Assembly: GCA_018466975.1 (NCBI GenBank)
Contig: CM031556.1
Coordinates: 1 to 64,000, forward strand
DNA: 64,000 nt
DNA from: Sparassis latifolia
Lineage: Eukaryota > Basidiomycota > Agaricomycetes > Polyporales > Sparassidaceae
Reading direction: 5' to 3'
The notes beneath the pieces are model-generated. The model was given only the letters and a program-made list of their open reading frames with translations, was not told the origin of the DNA and made no database searches. This document shows, piece by piece, positions 30,765-42,400 of the stretch; position 1 is the stretch's first letter; every line of letters begins with the position of its first letter. A program made the translations under genes and the position numbers.

Positions 30765-33700
30765 ATGGCTCCGTCCATCTTCGCCGGTGTCTTTTACTAT
30801 ACTTCGATCAGCATCCCCAGCTGCCTTCGAGATCAGCTGAAACAGATCCTCGACGACGAAGGAGCATCCGACGTGCCACTCGATGACCCCTTATTGACCC
30901 ACTTCATCACCCTCACACCGCCCTCAGACGACGTCCTCGAGAGGATACCCAACAAGGACAAAGTTCAGCAAGTTATACCTACATGGGCAGAGCGCTCGTT
31001 TGTTCTGGGTAAACAGCAGGCGGCCGAGCACTATTCTCCCAACCCCGCCAATCTCTTTTCGGGGATCACAGCGACGGCGACAGACCTTTCTCCAGCCGAC
31101 CTCGAGCTCCTCTCAGCCGGGATCACATCCCTTGGCGGACAGTGGCGTACAGCACTCACCCGCGACGTCACGCACCTCTTCGCGCTCTCGCCGGGGAGCG
31201 CCAAGTATGAGACTGCGATGCACTATCGTGAGCAGACAGCCATGTGCGTACTCGTCCCTCACTGGTTCGACGATACGGTACGTCTTGGAATTCGCGGCCT
31301 TCCCACTGACGAGTACGAATGGCCTCACCCTCGCGTCTTCAAACCCGAGACGAGCACGGACGGCGCCGCGCCCGACGTGCCGTACCGTCTGTCCAGCGAG
31401 AAGAAGCGTTTCTACGAGACGGCGCTCGCCTCGTCGTTCGATCGCCGACTTTCCCGTGCGCCACCGCGCAACATCTGGAATGGCCTGCGCATTCTGCTCA
31501 GCGACTCCCTGGAGCTCTCTGCGAGCCAGCGGGACGCCCACGAGGAGGACATCCGCCGCGAGGGCGGCATCATAATACCGCTCAGTCTGATCGGATCTGG
31601 GACGCTACTCGAGGTCGCGCAGGAAGAGGCCAGACAGGTCCAGCAGGCAGACGTACTCATTACGCGATACAGGGTGGGCGTCGCCTATGTCAAAGTATGT
31701 ATCCGGTCTTTCTGCAAAAGGAGCTGAACCACTAATTCTGAGAAAGGCATTCAAGGCGAAGAAGACGATCGGCAGCATGACGTGGCTGTGGCATGTGCGG
31801 TCCACGGGCGCACTCTCCCGCCCTACGGATAAATTGTTGCACTATCCGATACCTAAAGGTGCTCCTGAAGGATTTGCGGAGCACGTAAGTGTCCACCATT
31901 TATTGACGCCTGAAAGATTCTAACCACTGTTCAATTAGTCTATCACTATCACGAACTACACCGGTAAAGATCGCGAGTATCTCAAGAAGCTGGTCTCCAC
32001 CATGGGCGGCAAGTTCACCGCGAGCATGTCCAACACGAACACGATAGTCATCGCTGCATAGTAAGTCCCTCATCCGCTTATCCCTTCTTACGTCCGCTCA
32101 TTCATCACTCACACAGCGTCGGCGGCACGAAGACAGCGAAAGCAGTATCCTGGTCGATCCCCCTCGTGAACCACACCTGGCTTGAGGACGCCTTCGTGCA
32201 CTGGCGCGCACCAACGCCCGCACTCGAGAAATACCTGTGCTTCCCGCCCGGCGTCGACTTTGGCGGTCTCCTCAGCGAGCGCGGCGTCGGCCCGCTCGAA
32301 TACACGCAGCAGGAGCTCGCCGCAATGGCGCGAGCGGGCATTCCCGGGACTGAGGCTGAGAAGGCGGCGGCGAAGGAGAAGGCACTCGCGTTGACGGAGG
32401 GGAAGTCATTCGGGAAGAATGGGACGGAGGACGGAGTGGAAGGAAGTAGGGATAGGCACATCCGCGCGACGCCTTCTCCGGCTCGGACTGGCAACAGCGC
32501 ACGGGAGGTGGAGGACGTGGTCATGGGCGAGGTCGTCGACGCGAGCATTATGGACGTCGACGCGGACATCCTGCCTCCGCGGGATAAGGATGCTGGTGCG
32601 ATGGACGTTGACGAGGGCCACGGTGCAAAACCTTCCACGAAGAAGGGCGACGGGAAGAAGAAGGCGGTCACGGTTGATGAAGACGAGGCCGAGGACGAGA
32701 ACGTCCCTGTGCCGTCTGTTCCCCTTCCGAGGCCTCCCAAGAAGAAGCTGGTGCGGCGGTACAGCAGGCAGTCCTCCTCGGATGTCGCGCCCTCTGTTCC
32801 AGAGCCAGAAGAGCTAGAGAAGCAGCAGCTTCAGCCAATAACGCCGCCGTCCAGATCTGTCCTAAGACAATACAAGTCAAAGAGCAGGCTGGAAGCGGAG
32901 GAAGCACAGGACAAGATGAAGATAGGACCTCCAAAGCGGAAACCAAGGCAGGACAAACAGAAAGTCAATCGAGCAGACGAGGAACGCGAAGACGACCGGC
33001 CCGCACCGAAAGTCCGTCCGTCAAAGCACAAGACCATCATCCCCATGGACTCCAGTGAAGACGAAGACATGGAACCCCCCAAAGCCGAGAGTAGCGCCCG
33101 CCGGAAGCCAACCCAGAAAGCGGACGCGCCTCCAAGGCCCATCAAGGGCTTCAAACTACCGATACAGGGCGACTTGGACTCCTCCGACTCCAGCTCCTCC
33201 GCTGCGCCCGCCCACCCGAAGAGAACTGGCCCTGCCTCCCGCTCAGCGACCGTTCCTGAGTCCGTCGCGCCATCGCGCTCTTCCACATCTCCCACCAAAC
33301 TTCGTCAGCAGGTCTCCGTACTGGTTCCCACCGCCGCCTCAGTGTACTCTTCCCCGAAGTCAAAGAAATCCGTGCAGGGCACGCCGGCGAAGAGCGCGTT
33401 ACGCAGGACGGACTCCGTCCGCGCCGCCGCACCAGAAGCATCCGTGCAGTCCCCGACCAAGCGGGGACGGCCGTCAGGCTCTGCCAAGCGCGCTGCTTCA
33501 TCTGTGTCCTTCCAGCCTCCCACGGAGGACAGCACCACGATTACCACGGCTCCCATGCCTGCGGCGTTGATGCGCACGCCGTCGAGGCGATCGGCGGCGA
33601 CGAGGGCGACGCGGAAGCTGCACGAGGAGATCATGCCGGACGTGATGAACTTCCAGAAGGAGATGAAGAACGGTACGGTGCGCTCCGTGTGGGAGGCTGA

Positions 33701-34880
33701 GGAGAGGGATAAAAGCAAGAGCGCCAGCGTGGGCGCGCTTGATGAGGATGCCCGGAAAGGTAGGGGTAAGAAGCGTGTATCGGGTGCAGCGGAGGAGCAT
33801 GGGGCGGAAGAGCAGGAGGAGCAGCCGATGAAGAAGCGGCTACGGACGAGTGTGGGGACAGCGAGCGCGAAGAAAGGGAAGGCGGGGGTGGCAGGAGGCG
33901 CGCGGCAGAGTTCAGGGAAGAGGAAACGCGATTCCTCCTCCTCCTCAGAGGAAGACTCCTCAGAGGCTGGTATAGGAAAGCCTCGTCGCAAGCCTGAGAG
34001 CGGTGCGAAACGCGTGTCTCTGGGTGCAGCGAATACGTGTGTCTTTCTTCGACTTTTCATGGATTTCAGAATCTGACGAGCGAACAGGTCTCGTACAAAC
34101 CCCAAGAATGCTCGGATCATGACGACGCAGCTCTCGGTCTCGGACGATGTGAAACAGGTGCGTGAACCGACGCTCGCCGGCGTGTTCCTCGTGCTTACCT
34201 GCTATGCAGGTCCTGACCAGGATGGGCGTGAAGATGACGACGAAGCCGACCGAGTGCACGCACCTTGTGACGAATAACGTCGTCCGGACGGAGAAATTCT
34301 TGTGCGCCCTCCCGGTCGTGCAACACATCCTGAGCGAGAAATGGCTCCTCGCGTCCGCAGCGACGAAGCAACTGCTGCGTGAGTCCCACTCCCGTTGTAC
34401 CCCTTCCTTCTGCTAACTTAACTCACAGCGGAGAGCGACTATGCGCTCGTCGACCCGGAAGCGGAGAAGAAGTTCGGGTTCAAGCTTGCGGAGGCGTTGC
34501 GACGCGCGCACGCCGGGAAGCTCTTCGCGGGGATGACGTTCTACGCGACGCCGCGCATCGGGGTCGACCACAAGCTGCTCAAGAACGTCGTCACCGCCAA
34601 CGGGGGGCAGGTGATTAACCCTCTCATAAATTTGTTTTTGTCGTCCCTTCTGATCATGCTACGACCGCAGCTGTCAACGCAGACACCGACGGCGCGCATT
34701 CTGAGCGGGCAGGCGCACCGGTACGTGATCTCGTCGGCGACGGACGTGTCGATCTGGCGGCCGCTGGCCGAGCAGGGTCACGCGGTGTACACGCAGGAGC
34801 TCATCCTGACGGGTGCGCTGCGCCAGGAGATTGACTGGGACAGTCCCACGAACAGGGTTGCGGGCTCGGTCGAGGCGTAG
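30765..34880 (+). CDS. RTT107: Rtt107/Brc1-like multi-BRCT protein
   Basis: Scaffold of the Rtt107/Brc1/PTIP type, which binds phosphorylated H2A and recruits repair factors at stalled forks in the nucleus. Exon 1 (30765-31694) carries the first BRCT units, including SLGGQWRTALTRDVTHL and VPHWFDDTVRLG. Introns follow at about 31695-31746, 31885-31938 and 32061-32114. The next BRCT is visible as YLKKLVSTMGGKFTASMS with the Trp motif VNHTWLEDAF. A low-complexity region of about 500 residues rich in Ser/Pro/Lys follows. The C-terminal tandem BRCT pair is intact (TKPTECTHLVTN, LSEKWLLASA, GKLFAGMTFYATP, LTGALRQEIDWD). The exact splice joining the linker to the C-terminal pair near 34035-34100 is uncertain. 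Total is roughly 1,250 residues. The gene symbol follows the yeast homologue; orthology is inferred from architecture. Confidence 0.85.
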
Positions 34881-35063
34881 GCCGGTAGCATTTCGGGGGT
34901 TGGGATGATCTGGCGGGTGCGGAGGGTGGGTATGGATATGCGTGCACGAGGTATATTAATCTAGGATGTACAGCTTGGTAATGGCTAGCTACGAATCTAC
35001 CACGTCGAGCGCTTTTCTACGAGGCCGGACCTTCTACGATGTCGAGATCTACATAGCGGGTAA

Positions 35064-36029
35064 TCACACTCCTGCTTTGCCCTCCCCGCCCGCTTCGAGG
35101 CGGGCGTTCCGCGCGTTGACCGCGCTGAGGTACGAGTCTAGCCACCGCCAGTCAGCAAACACGGTCTCGCAACAGTTCGAATACGCACTCCAGAAGAGGG
35201 AGACGGCGCCGACGGCGACGAAGCGCAAGTGGGGCGGGACGAGGGCGAAGTTGAGGGCTTGGGCGGGGACGAAGACGCCCCAGTTGCGGACGAGGGTCGG
35301 GACGTACGCCTGCCGGGCGATGTCAGGAAGATACTAGCGAGTGAACGGAGGCGGGGGGCGGGGGACGCACGTCGCTGATGCGCTCTTGCGCCTGGGCGAC
35401 GCCCTTGCCCTCGAGGAAGGTCATGGAGCCGAAGAAGATGCCGATGACCGCTGGGGGTGGGGACTCAATCAGCGATGGAGAGGTAGAGTGTGAGGAGAGG
35501 CTTCGAGCTCGTACCTGGGGTGAACATCGTCTGGTCCATCCATACCTGTGCGCGAGATTAGCCCCGGAGGAACGATGGGAAGGGACGGGGCATGCCTTGT
35601 ATACGACGCCCTTGATGGGGGACGCGAAGGAGATGCGGTTGAGGAGCTGGAGCCACTTGGTGAGCAGAGGCCCGAATATCGCACCTGGCACGTCGCGCAT
35701 GAGCACAGCGACACAGCAGAAGAATCGAACGCAACACTCACCGCCATAGAACGCGAGCCGCGCCGTCCGCGCGAACTGCATCCACAACACAAGTCAGAAA
35801 GCGAACCGTGAGTGCACGCGTACGGATACGCACGTCGTGCTCTCTCCCCTTCTGCTCAAACGCCTGTTGGGCAACAACATCGCCGCTCCCAAAGAGGACC
35901 GCAGACGTCGCGCACTGGGTGAGCATGGGCCGGCGGACGAGGGCCGCGCTGCAAGGTGCGTGAGCATCGCAGCGCGGGGAAAGGGAGAACGGTGCAGATT
36001 CACTTGAACGACTGCAGGAGGGCGGCCAT
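35064..36029 (-). CDS. Mpv17/PMP22 family membrane protein
   Basis: Small integral membrane protein of about 190 residues in the Mpv17/Sym1/PMP22 family, located in the mitochondrial inner membrane or peroxisome. Exons read MAALLQSFNAALVRRPMLTQ, GSGDVVAQQAFEQ, FGPLLTKWLQLLNR, VWMDQTMFTPAVIGIFFGSM, YVPTLVRNWGVFVPAQALNF and VPPHLRFVAVGAVSLFW, ending SAVNARNARLEAGGEGKAGV. The family signature W..WP-type segment is here RNWGVFVPAQALNFALVPP. Six or more introns of about 35-60 nt are present. One junction, VVYK to VWMDQ, is best explained by a GC-AG intron (AAG|GCATGC...CACAG, near 35545-35594). Whether it is the Sym1 or the peroxisomal paralogue cannot be decided here. Confidence 0.85.
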
Positions 36030-36373
36030 GGCAGTACGTCCTACTCAGAAGGGGGTTGGAGTGGGGAAGCGCGGGGTCGACAGTGCGAGAATTTAAGCAT
36101 GTCGACTGTGGGCGACGGCAGCTGGCGAGTATGTAAAACCCGCCCCCACTGTGGGCGTGACCCCGTGAAACCGCCCCGGGTGCCGACTGCAGCAGACGCG
36201 CAACGCGTCTGCGAACGCTCATGCTCTGGCTAGGATATAGTTCGCGAAACGCCGTAAACACGGTACCGAGAGAGAAACACACGGGATATACACAATATAT
36301 AATTCCATAAAACAACCAAGTCCGCAGCACTCCGTTTGGCGGGTGGGGGATATCCGACAGCTGCAGGCGCCGC

Positions 36374-37355
36374 TCACCGCCAGAGCTTCGCCCACAGGAT
36401 GATCGCGATGAGTAGGACGAGCACAACAACAATGGCCCCAATGACGACGCGCTGCTGGTACATCCTGCAATACGCAGCGGAGCAAGGCGTCAGATCCATC
36501 TGTCAGACGCGTTGGAGAAGCAAGAGAGGGCGACGCGCGCACGCACCGTCTAATCATCTTCTTGAGCGTCCCCGACGCACGGTCTATCGACGTATCCGCC
36601 CGTTGCAGCTGTCGCAAAAAAATCAGCGCCCGGTCCACCACGAGCATGGAAACATAAACAGAGACCGGGCGCGGCTCACCGTATCGCGCGAATTCTGGAT
36701 CTGCTCCCGCTGCCCGCGCAAGCTGCGCAGGATATCCGAGCCCTGCTCCTCCGTCTCGAGCGCGATGCGCTGGCTCTCCATCAGGCGGCGCGAGCCGTCC
36801 TCGAGGAGCGCCGTGCCCGCGAGCAGGCGCGTGCGGTCGCTCGCGCCGCCGTACGGGTCGTCCGAGGGCGCGCCCTCGCCCGTCCGGGAGCCGAGGAGGT
36901 CCGCGCGCGAGAACTGCGCGTGCAGGTCTTTGGAGAGCTTCTTGTGCTGCTGGAGCGCGGCCTTGGCGGATTTGATGCGCGCTTGGTACGAGGGCCTGAG
37001 GGACTGCGGGATGCCCTGGACCTCTATTTCCATTTGCGAGATCTGGCGGGTGTCGGTGTGTCAGCAGTGTCAGCAGTGTCGGGACTGTCAGGTAGGGCGG
37101 ATTGGGAGGGTGAGGGAGTGCGCACCATCTCGTCCGCCTCGTCGAGCTCCATCTCTACTCTGCGCAGCGCGGCCTTGCGCTGCTCTAGCACGCGGGAGGA
37201 TAACATTAGCATATGCGGATAGGGACGACAGCTGGGTCGAGCTCACCGCCCTGCTGGTCCTTGGCCTCTCCATTGAGCTTGTCCTGGATGCTCTGGAGGA
37301 TCTGCGAAAAGTCCTGCTCGTACGAGTCGAACAGCGCCGTCGGCGAGTTGTCCAT
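36374..37355 (-). CDS. VTI1: Vti1 v-SNARE (Qb)
   Basis: Vesicle SNARE that pairs with several t-SNAREs in Golgi, endosome and vacuole fusion. It starts MDNSPTALFDSYEQDF, followed by the N-terminal three-helix (Habc) domain. Further exons give RKAALRRVEMELDEADEM, GIPQSLRPSYQARIKSAK, the SNARE helix (RGQREQIQNSRDT joined to LQRADTSIDRASGTLKKM) and a C-terminal anchor VVIGAIVVVLVLLIAIILW with only AKLWR after it. Length is about 235 residues, usual for Vti1. Introns are short and phased. The gene is divergent from the prefoldin gene, with 447 bp between start codons. Confidence 0.9.
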
Positions 37356-37802
37356 CGTCGCGGCTGTGGTGGAAGGATGTCGAGAAGGGGACGACCAGCG
37401 CACAGCGCCTGCTGCGGGATGTCAGTAGTGGTTACTTGGCAGGAGGGATTAAATTAAATTGGCGCGCGTAGTGGTATTTGTAGGTGTTTGGCGCGGGCCT
37501 GGTGCCGCTCGCTGCGAGACCACACAGATTGGGACAGTCTACTCTGTATGTAGCAATCACTTTAAAGGCCGAGGGCACTGTTTCTCGAGCTCTGTGTCTG
37601 GCTACACGTACGGGCCTCGTCAAGAGACAATTTTTGTCACTGCATCGCATGGACGAATGTATTATTTTCTTCTCTGTCGTCGCGCAAAAATTCCGCCGGT
37701 GGTGCTTACAAACCTTCCATTTGAAGAAGGTGATCTGCCTGATTTGGGCGATTAACCTGAGCCAGGACTCGGGTCGGCCACTGCCGCACACCTGCATTAT
37801 TA

Positions 37803-38467
37803 ATGTCTTCCTCCTCAAGCTCAGTCTCGCACCTGCGGGCGCTGCAGGACCGCGCGCAGACGGTGGCGGACGCGTACCAGAAGGTCCAGAACGAGATATC
37901 GACCGCCGTGGAGGCGAGCCAGCGGCTCAACGCGCAGCTCTCCGAGAACGAGCTCGTGCAGAAGGTGCGCTCCGAGATTCACACAGTTCATACCCGGACT
38001 GAACGGGCACGCAGGAGTTCGCGCAGCTGACGCCGGAGAACGTGGTGTACAAGCTGATTGGGAGCGCGCTGGTGAAGCAGGACCAGGTGGACGCGCGGGC
38101 GAACGTCGATAAAAGGCTCGAGTTCATCCGGGGTGAGATGTGCGTGCTGCGTGCTGCGTTGCTCTCGAGGTGTATATACCCTACTTACTCGTGTTTGACG
38201 CTGCAGCAAGCGTTTCGAGCAACAGCTGACGGGGCTCAAGGAGAGGTCGGACAAGTTGCAATTGGAGGTGCGTCATTGCCATGATAATACTACCGAACTG
38301 TCTCTACCTGCGTCCCAACTCCACTCCATGGTATTATAGCTGTATGTGCGCGTGTCTCCGTTGCTAACGATTCATGCTACTTTCACATGTAGCTGGTGGA
38401 GATGCAGATGGCGATGCAGCAGCAGCAGGGCGGCCCGCAAGCCGCACCCGCGGCGGTCACGGCGTGA
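37803..38467 (+). CDS. Prefoldin subunit 6
   Basis: Beta-type prefoldin subunit (Yke2/PFDN6) of the hexameric cytosolic chaperone that delivers actin and tubulin to the CCT chaperonin. It reads HLRALQDRAQTVADAYQKVQ, then LTPENVVYKLIGSALVKQD (the conserved beta-hairpin segment), then QVDARANVDKRLEFIRGEI, KRFEQQLTGLKERSDKLQLE and a Gln/Ala-rich tail. It has coiled-coil arms at both ends and about 130 residues, usual for the family. Four exons; the donor giving GEI|KRFE is GAT|GTGCGT and not the earlier GGTGAG, which would break the frame. Confidence 0.92.
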
Positions 38468-38603
38468 GGAGCGGAGTCGGTGTGATGGTGGAGGAAGCGG
38501 TAGATGCGGGCGGCGTCGCGTGTATTCCTACGTATGTACACAAAAATTCAGTTTTGTCCGAAGAGATGAGATGGAATAACGACGGGAGGGGGTACGCACC
38601 GTG

Positions 38604-39032
38604 CTAAAGGGAGGCGTTCTCAGACGAGGGCAGGAGATGCTGCTCGGCAGCTGCGCGCGCGTGCAGCTCGTCGCGCTCGGCCTCGGGGCTCTTGAGGACG
38701 TTCTCGAGGGTGAAGCGCTTGCGGGCAGAGATGGGCGGGCAGTTGCGGATGAGGACGGTGTCGCCTAGTCGGAGCTCTGCGCGGGCGGTCAACGGGCGCA
38801 GGTAATCGTGAGAGGAGCGGACGCACGGTTGCTCTCGTCGTGGGTGAGATACTTCTTGCTGCGCTCGAGTCTCTGGCACACGACGGTGAGTTACCGCGAG
38901 CGAGAGAGCAGATTATCAACTATAAACCTTGCCGGTCTTGGGGTGCAGGATGAAGCGCGAGACGGTCACCGTCGCCGTCTTGTTCATCACGCCCACTTTC
39001 GTGACCAGTCCTGTGAACGCCATCGGCGGCAT
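38604..39032 (-). CDS. Mitochondrial ribosomal protein uS17m
   Basis: S17-family small-subunit ribosomal protein, about 105 residues, in three exons: GLVTKVGVMNKTATVTVSRF with HPKTGK; RLERSKKYLTHDES; and LRLGDTVLIRNCPPISARKR followed by a charged tail. The OB-fold motifs (NKTATVTV, YLTHDE, GDTVLIRNC) are intact. The bacterial-like sequence, not the longer cytosolic uS17, points to the mitochondrial ribosome. The start may be the ATG at 39032 (MPPMAF) or at 39023 (MAF). It is divergent from the TBC gene. Confidence 0.88.
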
Positions 39033-39409
39033 CGTCGCGGGTGCGAGGTCGCAGAGCAAAAGACGCGGTCCGCGGTCCACCGCCGGGGACTCGGACAACC
39101 CCGTCCAAAAATTAAATTGCAAGCCACGTAAATAATTCGTGCATACTCGCCGCCCGCAACGGTCTCAGGCTCCTCGGTGCTGTCCACACCGTCCACGCTC
39201 CTTTCCTCCTCCCCTCATTTCTGCCGCAAGCAACTCGTATAACCACCTGTGCTATCCGGTGCTCTTGCCGCCGTTTCAGGTTGACACGTATCAAGTCTAT
39301 GCGTCTCCGAATCGACGCTCTCCCAGTCTGCTATATATTCGTCTAGCTGTGTCCTGGCCGACCGTTTGTCAAATTCTGCTAACAACTTCTGATACTCCAC
39401 CGCCTGCGA

Positions 39410-42400
39410 ATGGACGCCACCGAGCTCGGCCGCTGGACCCGCTTCGCCGCCAAGGGCGGCATCGGCAAGTGCACAGCGCTGCAGGACTGTGTCGCGGAGG
39501 AGTCGGAGGATCTCATGTTCATGAAAGTAAGCTTCATACTCTCGTCGTTGCGGACCCTCGTTAGACAATGCAATTTCAGGACGACGAGATAACCGTGCTC
39601 ATGCGTCTGCCAGAGAAGGATGACCTTTATCTCGTACGTACCCCGCTCGTCTCCTTGCACGCATCTGCTGACCTCCACCCCTTCACTCGCGGCCAGGGTT
39701 ACTGCGAAGGTGTCGTAGGCCGTTTCAGCGGCTCGGTCGTGCAGTTCCACAGCCGGCTGAAGAAGCCCGTCATGGCTAAACGTTCCTCCTCGCTCGCCTC
39801 CACCCGCTCGCGCCGCTCCTCCTCCCAGAGCGCAACAGCGCTCTCCGCGCGCGACACCGCGTCCCCCGCGCTCGCCGCCCAGCTCACACACAGCTACTCC
39901 ATGTCCACCGTTTCCTCCTCGGGCTCCCCGCGCGCCCCGCGTTTCCCGCGCTCCGCGTCCGCGTCCGCCTCGCCGTCCCCGCACGCCTCGCCGCTCCGCG
40001 TGCAGAGCGCGCTGCAGGACGAGGACCGCGCGCGCTCCGCCAGCCACTCGTCCATCTCCACCGCCCTCGAGTCCGCGCCGATCTCGCCCGCGGACTTCCC
40101 GCGCGACGAGGTGCGCGTGGCGAGCGCGGCGAGCTCCCACCACCCCGGGTCGCCGGCCATACGCGCCCCCGCGCTCTCGCCGCTCGCGCTTCCGGAGGAG
40201 CCCAGCGCGAAGCGCAGCCCACTCACTCCCGACACCTCCACCGACACAAATACGCGCGAAGCGACGGAAGAGCCCAGCGAGAACGTCTCGCTCCGTCTGC
40301 ACGACGAGTCGTATTCGGTTTACGACGAGACGGACGCGAGCGCGCGGATATCTGTAGCGCTTTCTGATGGGGAGCTCGGGATCGGGCTCTCGCTCTTGCA
40401 GGATTTCATGGGCGGACACGACGGCTCCGGCTCCGGCTCCGGCGACGACGCCAGCTTCGCGAGCAGCAGCCGGCAGAGCGGCACCGAGACGCCGCCCGTC
40501 GAGGAGCGCACGCCGAGTCCCAGCACGAGTCCCAACACAAGCGCGGGCTCGCCGCCAGACGCACCGGCCCCCCGCACGGACGTGGACCCCCCCGCGCGCG
40601 CGCTGTCGCAGTACTCGGCGTCCGCGCTGCCGCCGTCGCCGTCGCGCGCGTCACTGCGGCCGTCCCTGCACGACTCGGAGGCGGGCGGCTCGGAGTGGGA
40701 GGGCGCGTCGGACATCTACGACAACTACCGCTACTCGCGCTTCTCCGTCGCGTCCCGCGCGTCGCGCATGTCCAAGGGCTCGCTCCTCTCGCTCGCGTCG
40801 GGCCCGGCGGTCCCGCCCGTTCCGCCGGACCTGCACGGCCCCGTGCGAGAACTTGATGCGCGCCCGTCTGTAGAGTTTGGGGAGCGCACGGGGCTCGCGT
40901 CGGGGACCCGGCCGTCGGTGGAGTCGTTCAGAGAGCGGACGAGGTCGGACTCCGGCCAACCCCCAGTGGATCCCGTCGTTGACCACCCGGCGCCGAGCAA
41001 CGTAGCGCCGCTGCACGTCGTCAGTGCGTCTGAGCGCGTGGCGAGGGCGAAGCCGTCGCCGCTGTCGCTCGTCAGCGAGCCGTCGCCGTTCCCGCTGCTG
41101 CATGCTGCGTTCGGCTCGCCGGCGCAGTCTCCGACGCCGGGCTCGTCAGAGTCGTTTGCCGCGTCGACGTTCCCTTCGGCTATCTACCCGGCTGGCGCTG
41201 GCGGTGCGGCGTCTGCTGCGAGGCAGAGGCTGGAGTTGGAGCGCGGGCCGCGCGCGATGAACCCCGTTGTGCGGGAACGCGATGAGGAAGCGGTGCGGGC
41301 GGACGACCGGAAAGCGTTTGGCCGGAACATCGTCGCCGAGGATGATAATTCCGTAGAGCCGAGTTCAGCCCCGCCGCCCCCGTACACGCCCTTGTCTCCC
41401 CATCCACCATCTCCTCAACGTCTCACGCCGTCCCCGCTCTCGCCGTCGTTCCCGCACCAACCCCCGCAGAACTCCCAGAGTAACGCGAACAACACACCGC
41501 CCGCTTCCCGCCCGCCTAATTCACCATCTCCCCAACCCCTCGCGCCATCTCCGCTCTCACCATCATTCCCCCGCCAAACCTCGCAGAGCTCCCAGAATAA
41601 CCAGAACAACGCACCGTCCGCTCCCCGCCTGCTCAACTCGCCCTCTCCCCAAAGCCTGGCCTCATCCCCGCTCTCACCGTCGTTCCCTCACCAACCCCCG
41701 CAGAGCTCCCAGAGTACCCGGAACAACGCATCGCCCGCTCCCCGCCCGCTCAACCTTAACCGTCCGCCTCCATCCCCAAACGCTCGCACGAGCCTCTTCC
41801 TCCCCCACCCCCACGCCCCGAAACCGACGCACTCGCCCACAGGGCCGCTATACGGCCGCCAGCCCGTCCCCGGCCCCAGCCATTTCTCACCGCACGTCGG
41901 CCCGCCTCCTGGTTCGGTCGTGCACGCGCTGCAGCTCGCGCTGAGCACGGGGCGGCCGCGGCAGACGACGATCTACGGGCTGTTCGAGCACGACCTCGCG
42001 AGCGCCGTCGGGCCCGTGCCGATCTCGTTTGGGCTCGAGCCGCAGATGAACGTGCCCGCGCACAGGCCTGGGGTGTCGCGCTCGCTGCGGGGGTCGCCGG
42101 TGAGCTCTCCCCCGCTGCCTGCGGAGGCAATGGAGAGCGAGCGCGCGATGCCGCAGACGGCGGAGGCGGGGGCGGAGTCGGAGGGGCCTGCGAAGGCCAT
42201 ACCGCGTGCGAACTTCTTCCCGCAGGTGAGCACGGTGCGGCCGCGGTCGCGCTCCTTTTCTGGGTTCGACACGCCGTTCGAACCGGGTTCGCTGCCGAAC
42301 GAACGGAGGTGAGTGTGTTCGCGCGTTCTGTCTTTGTCGGTATTTTGACGCTGTTCTGTTGTAGCCAAGAGGAGGGCGGCTTGCGTGCATCCTCGCCCTC

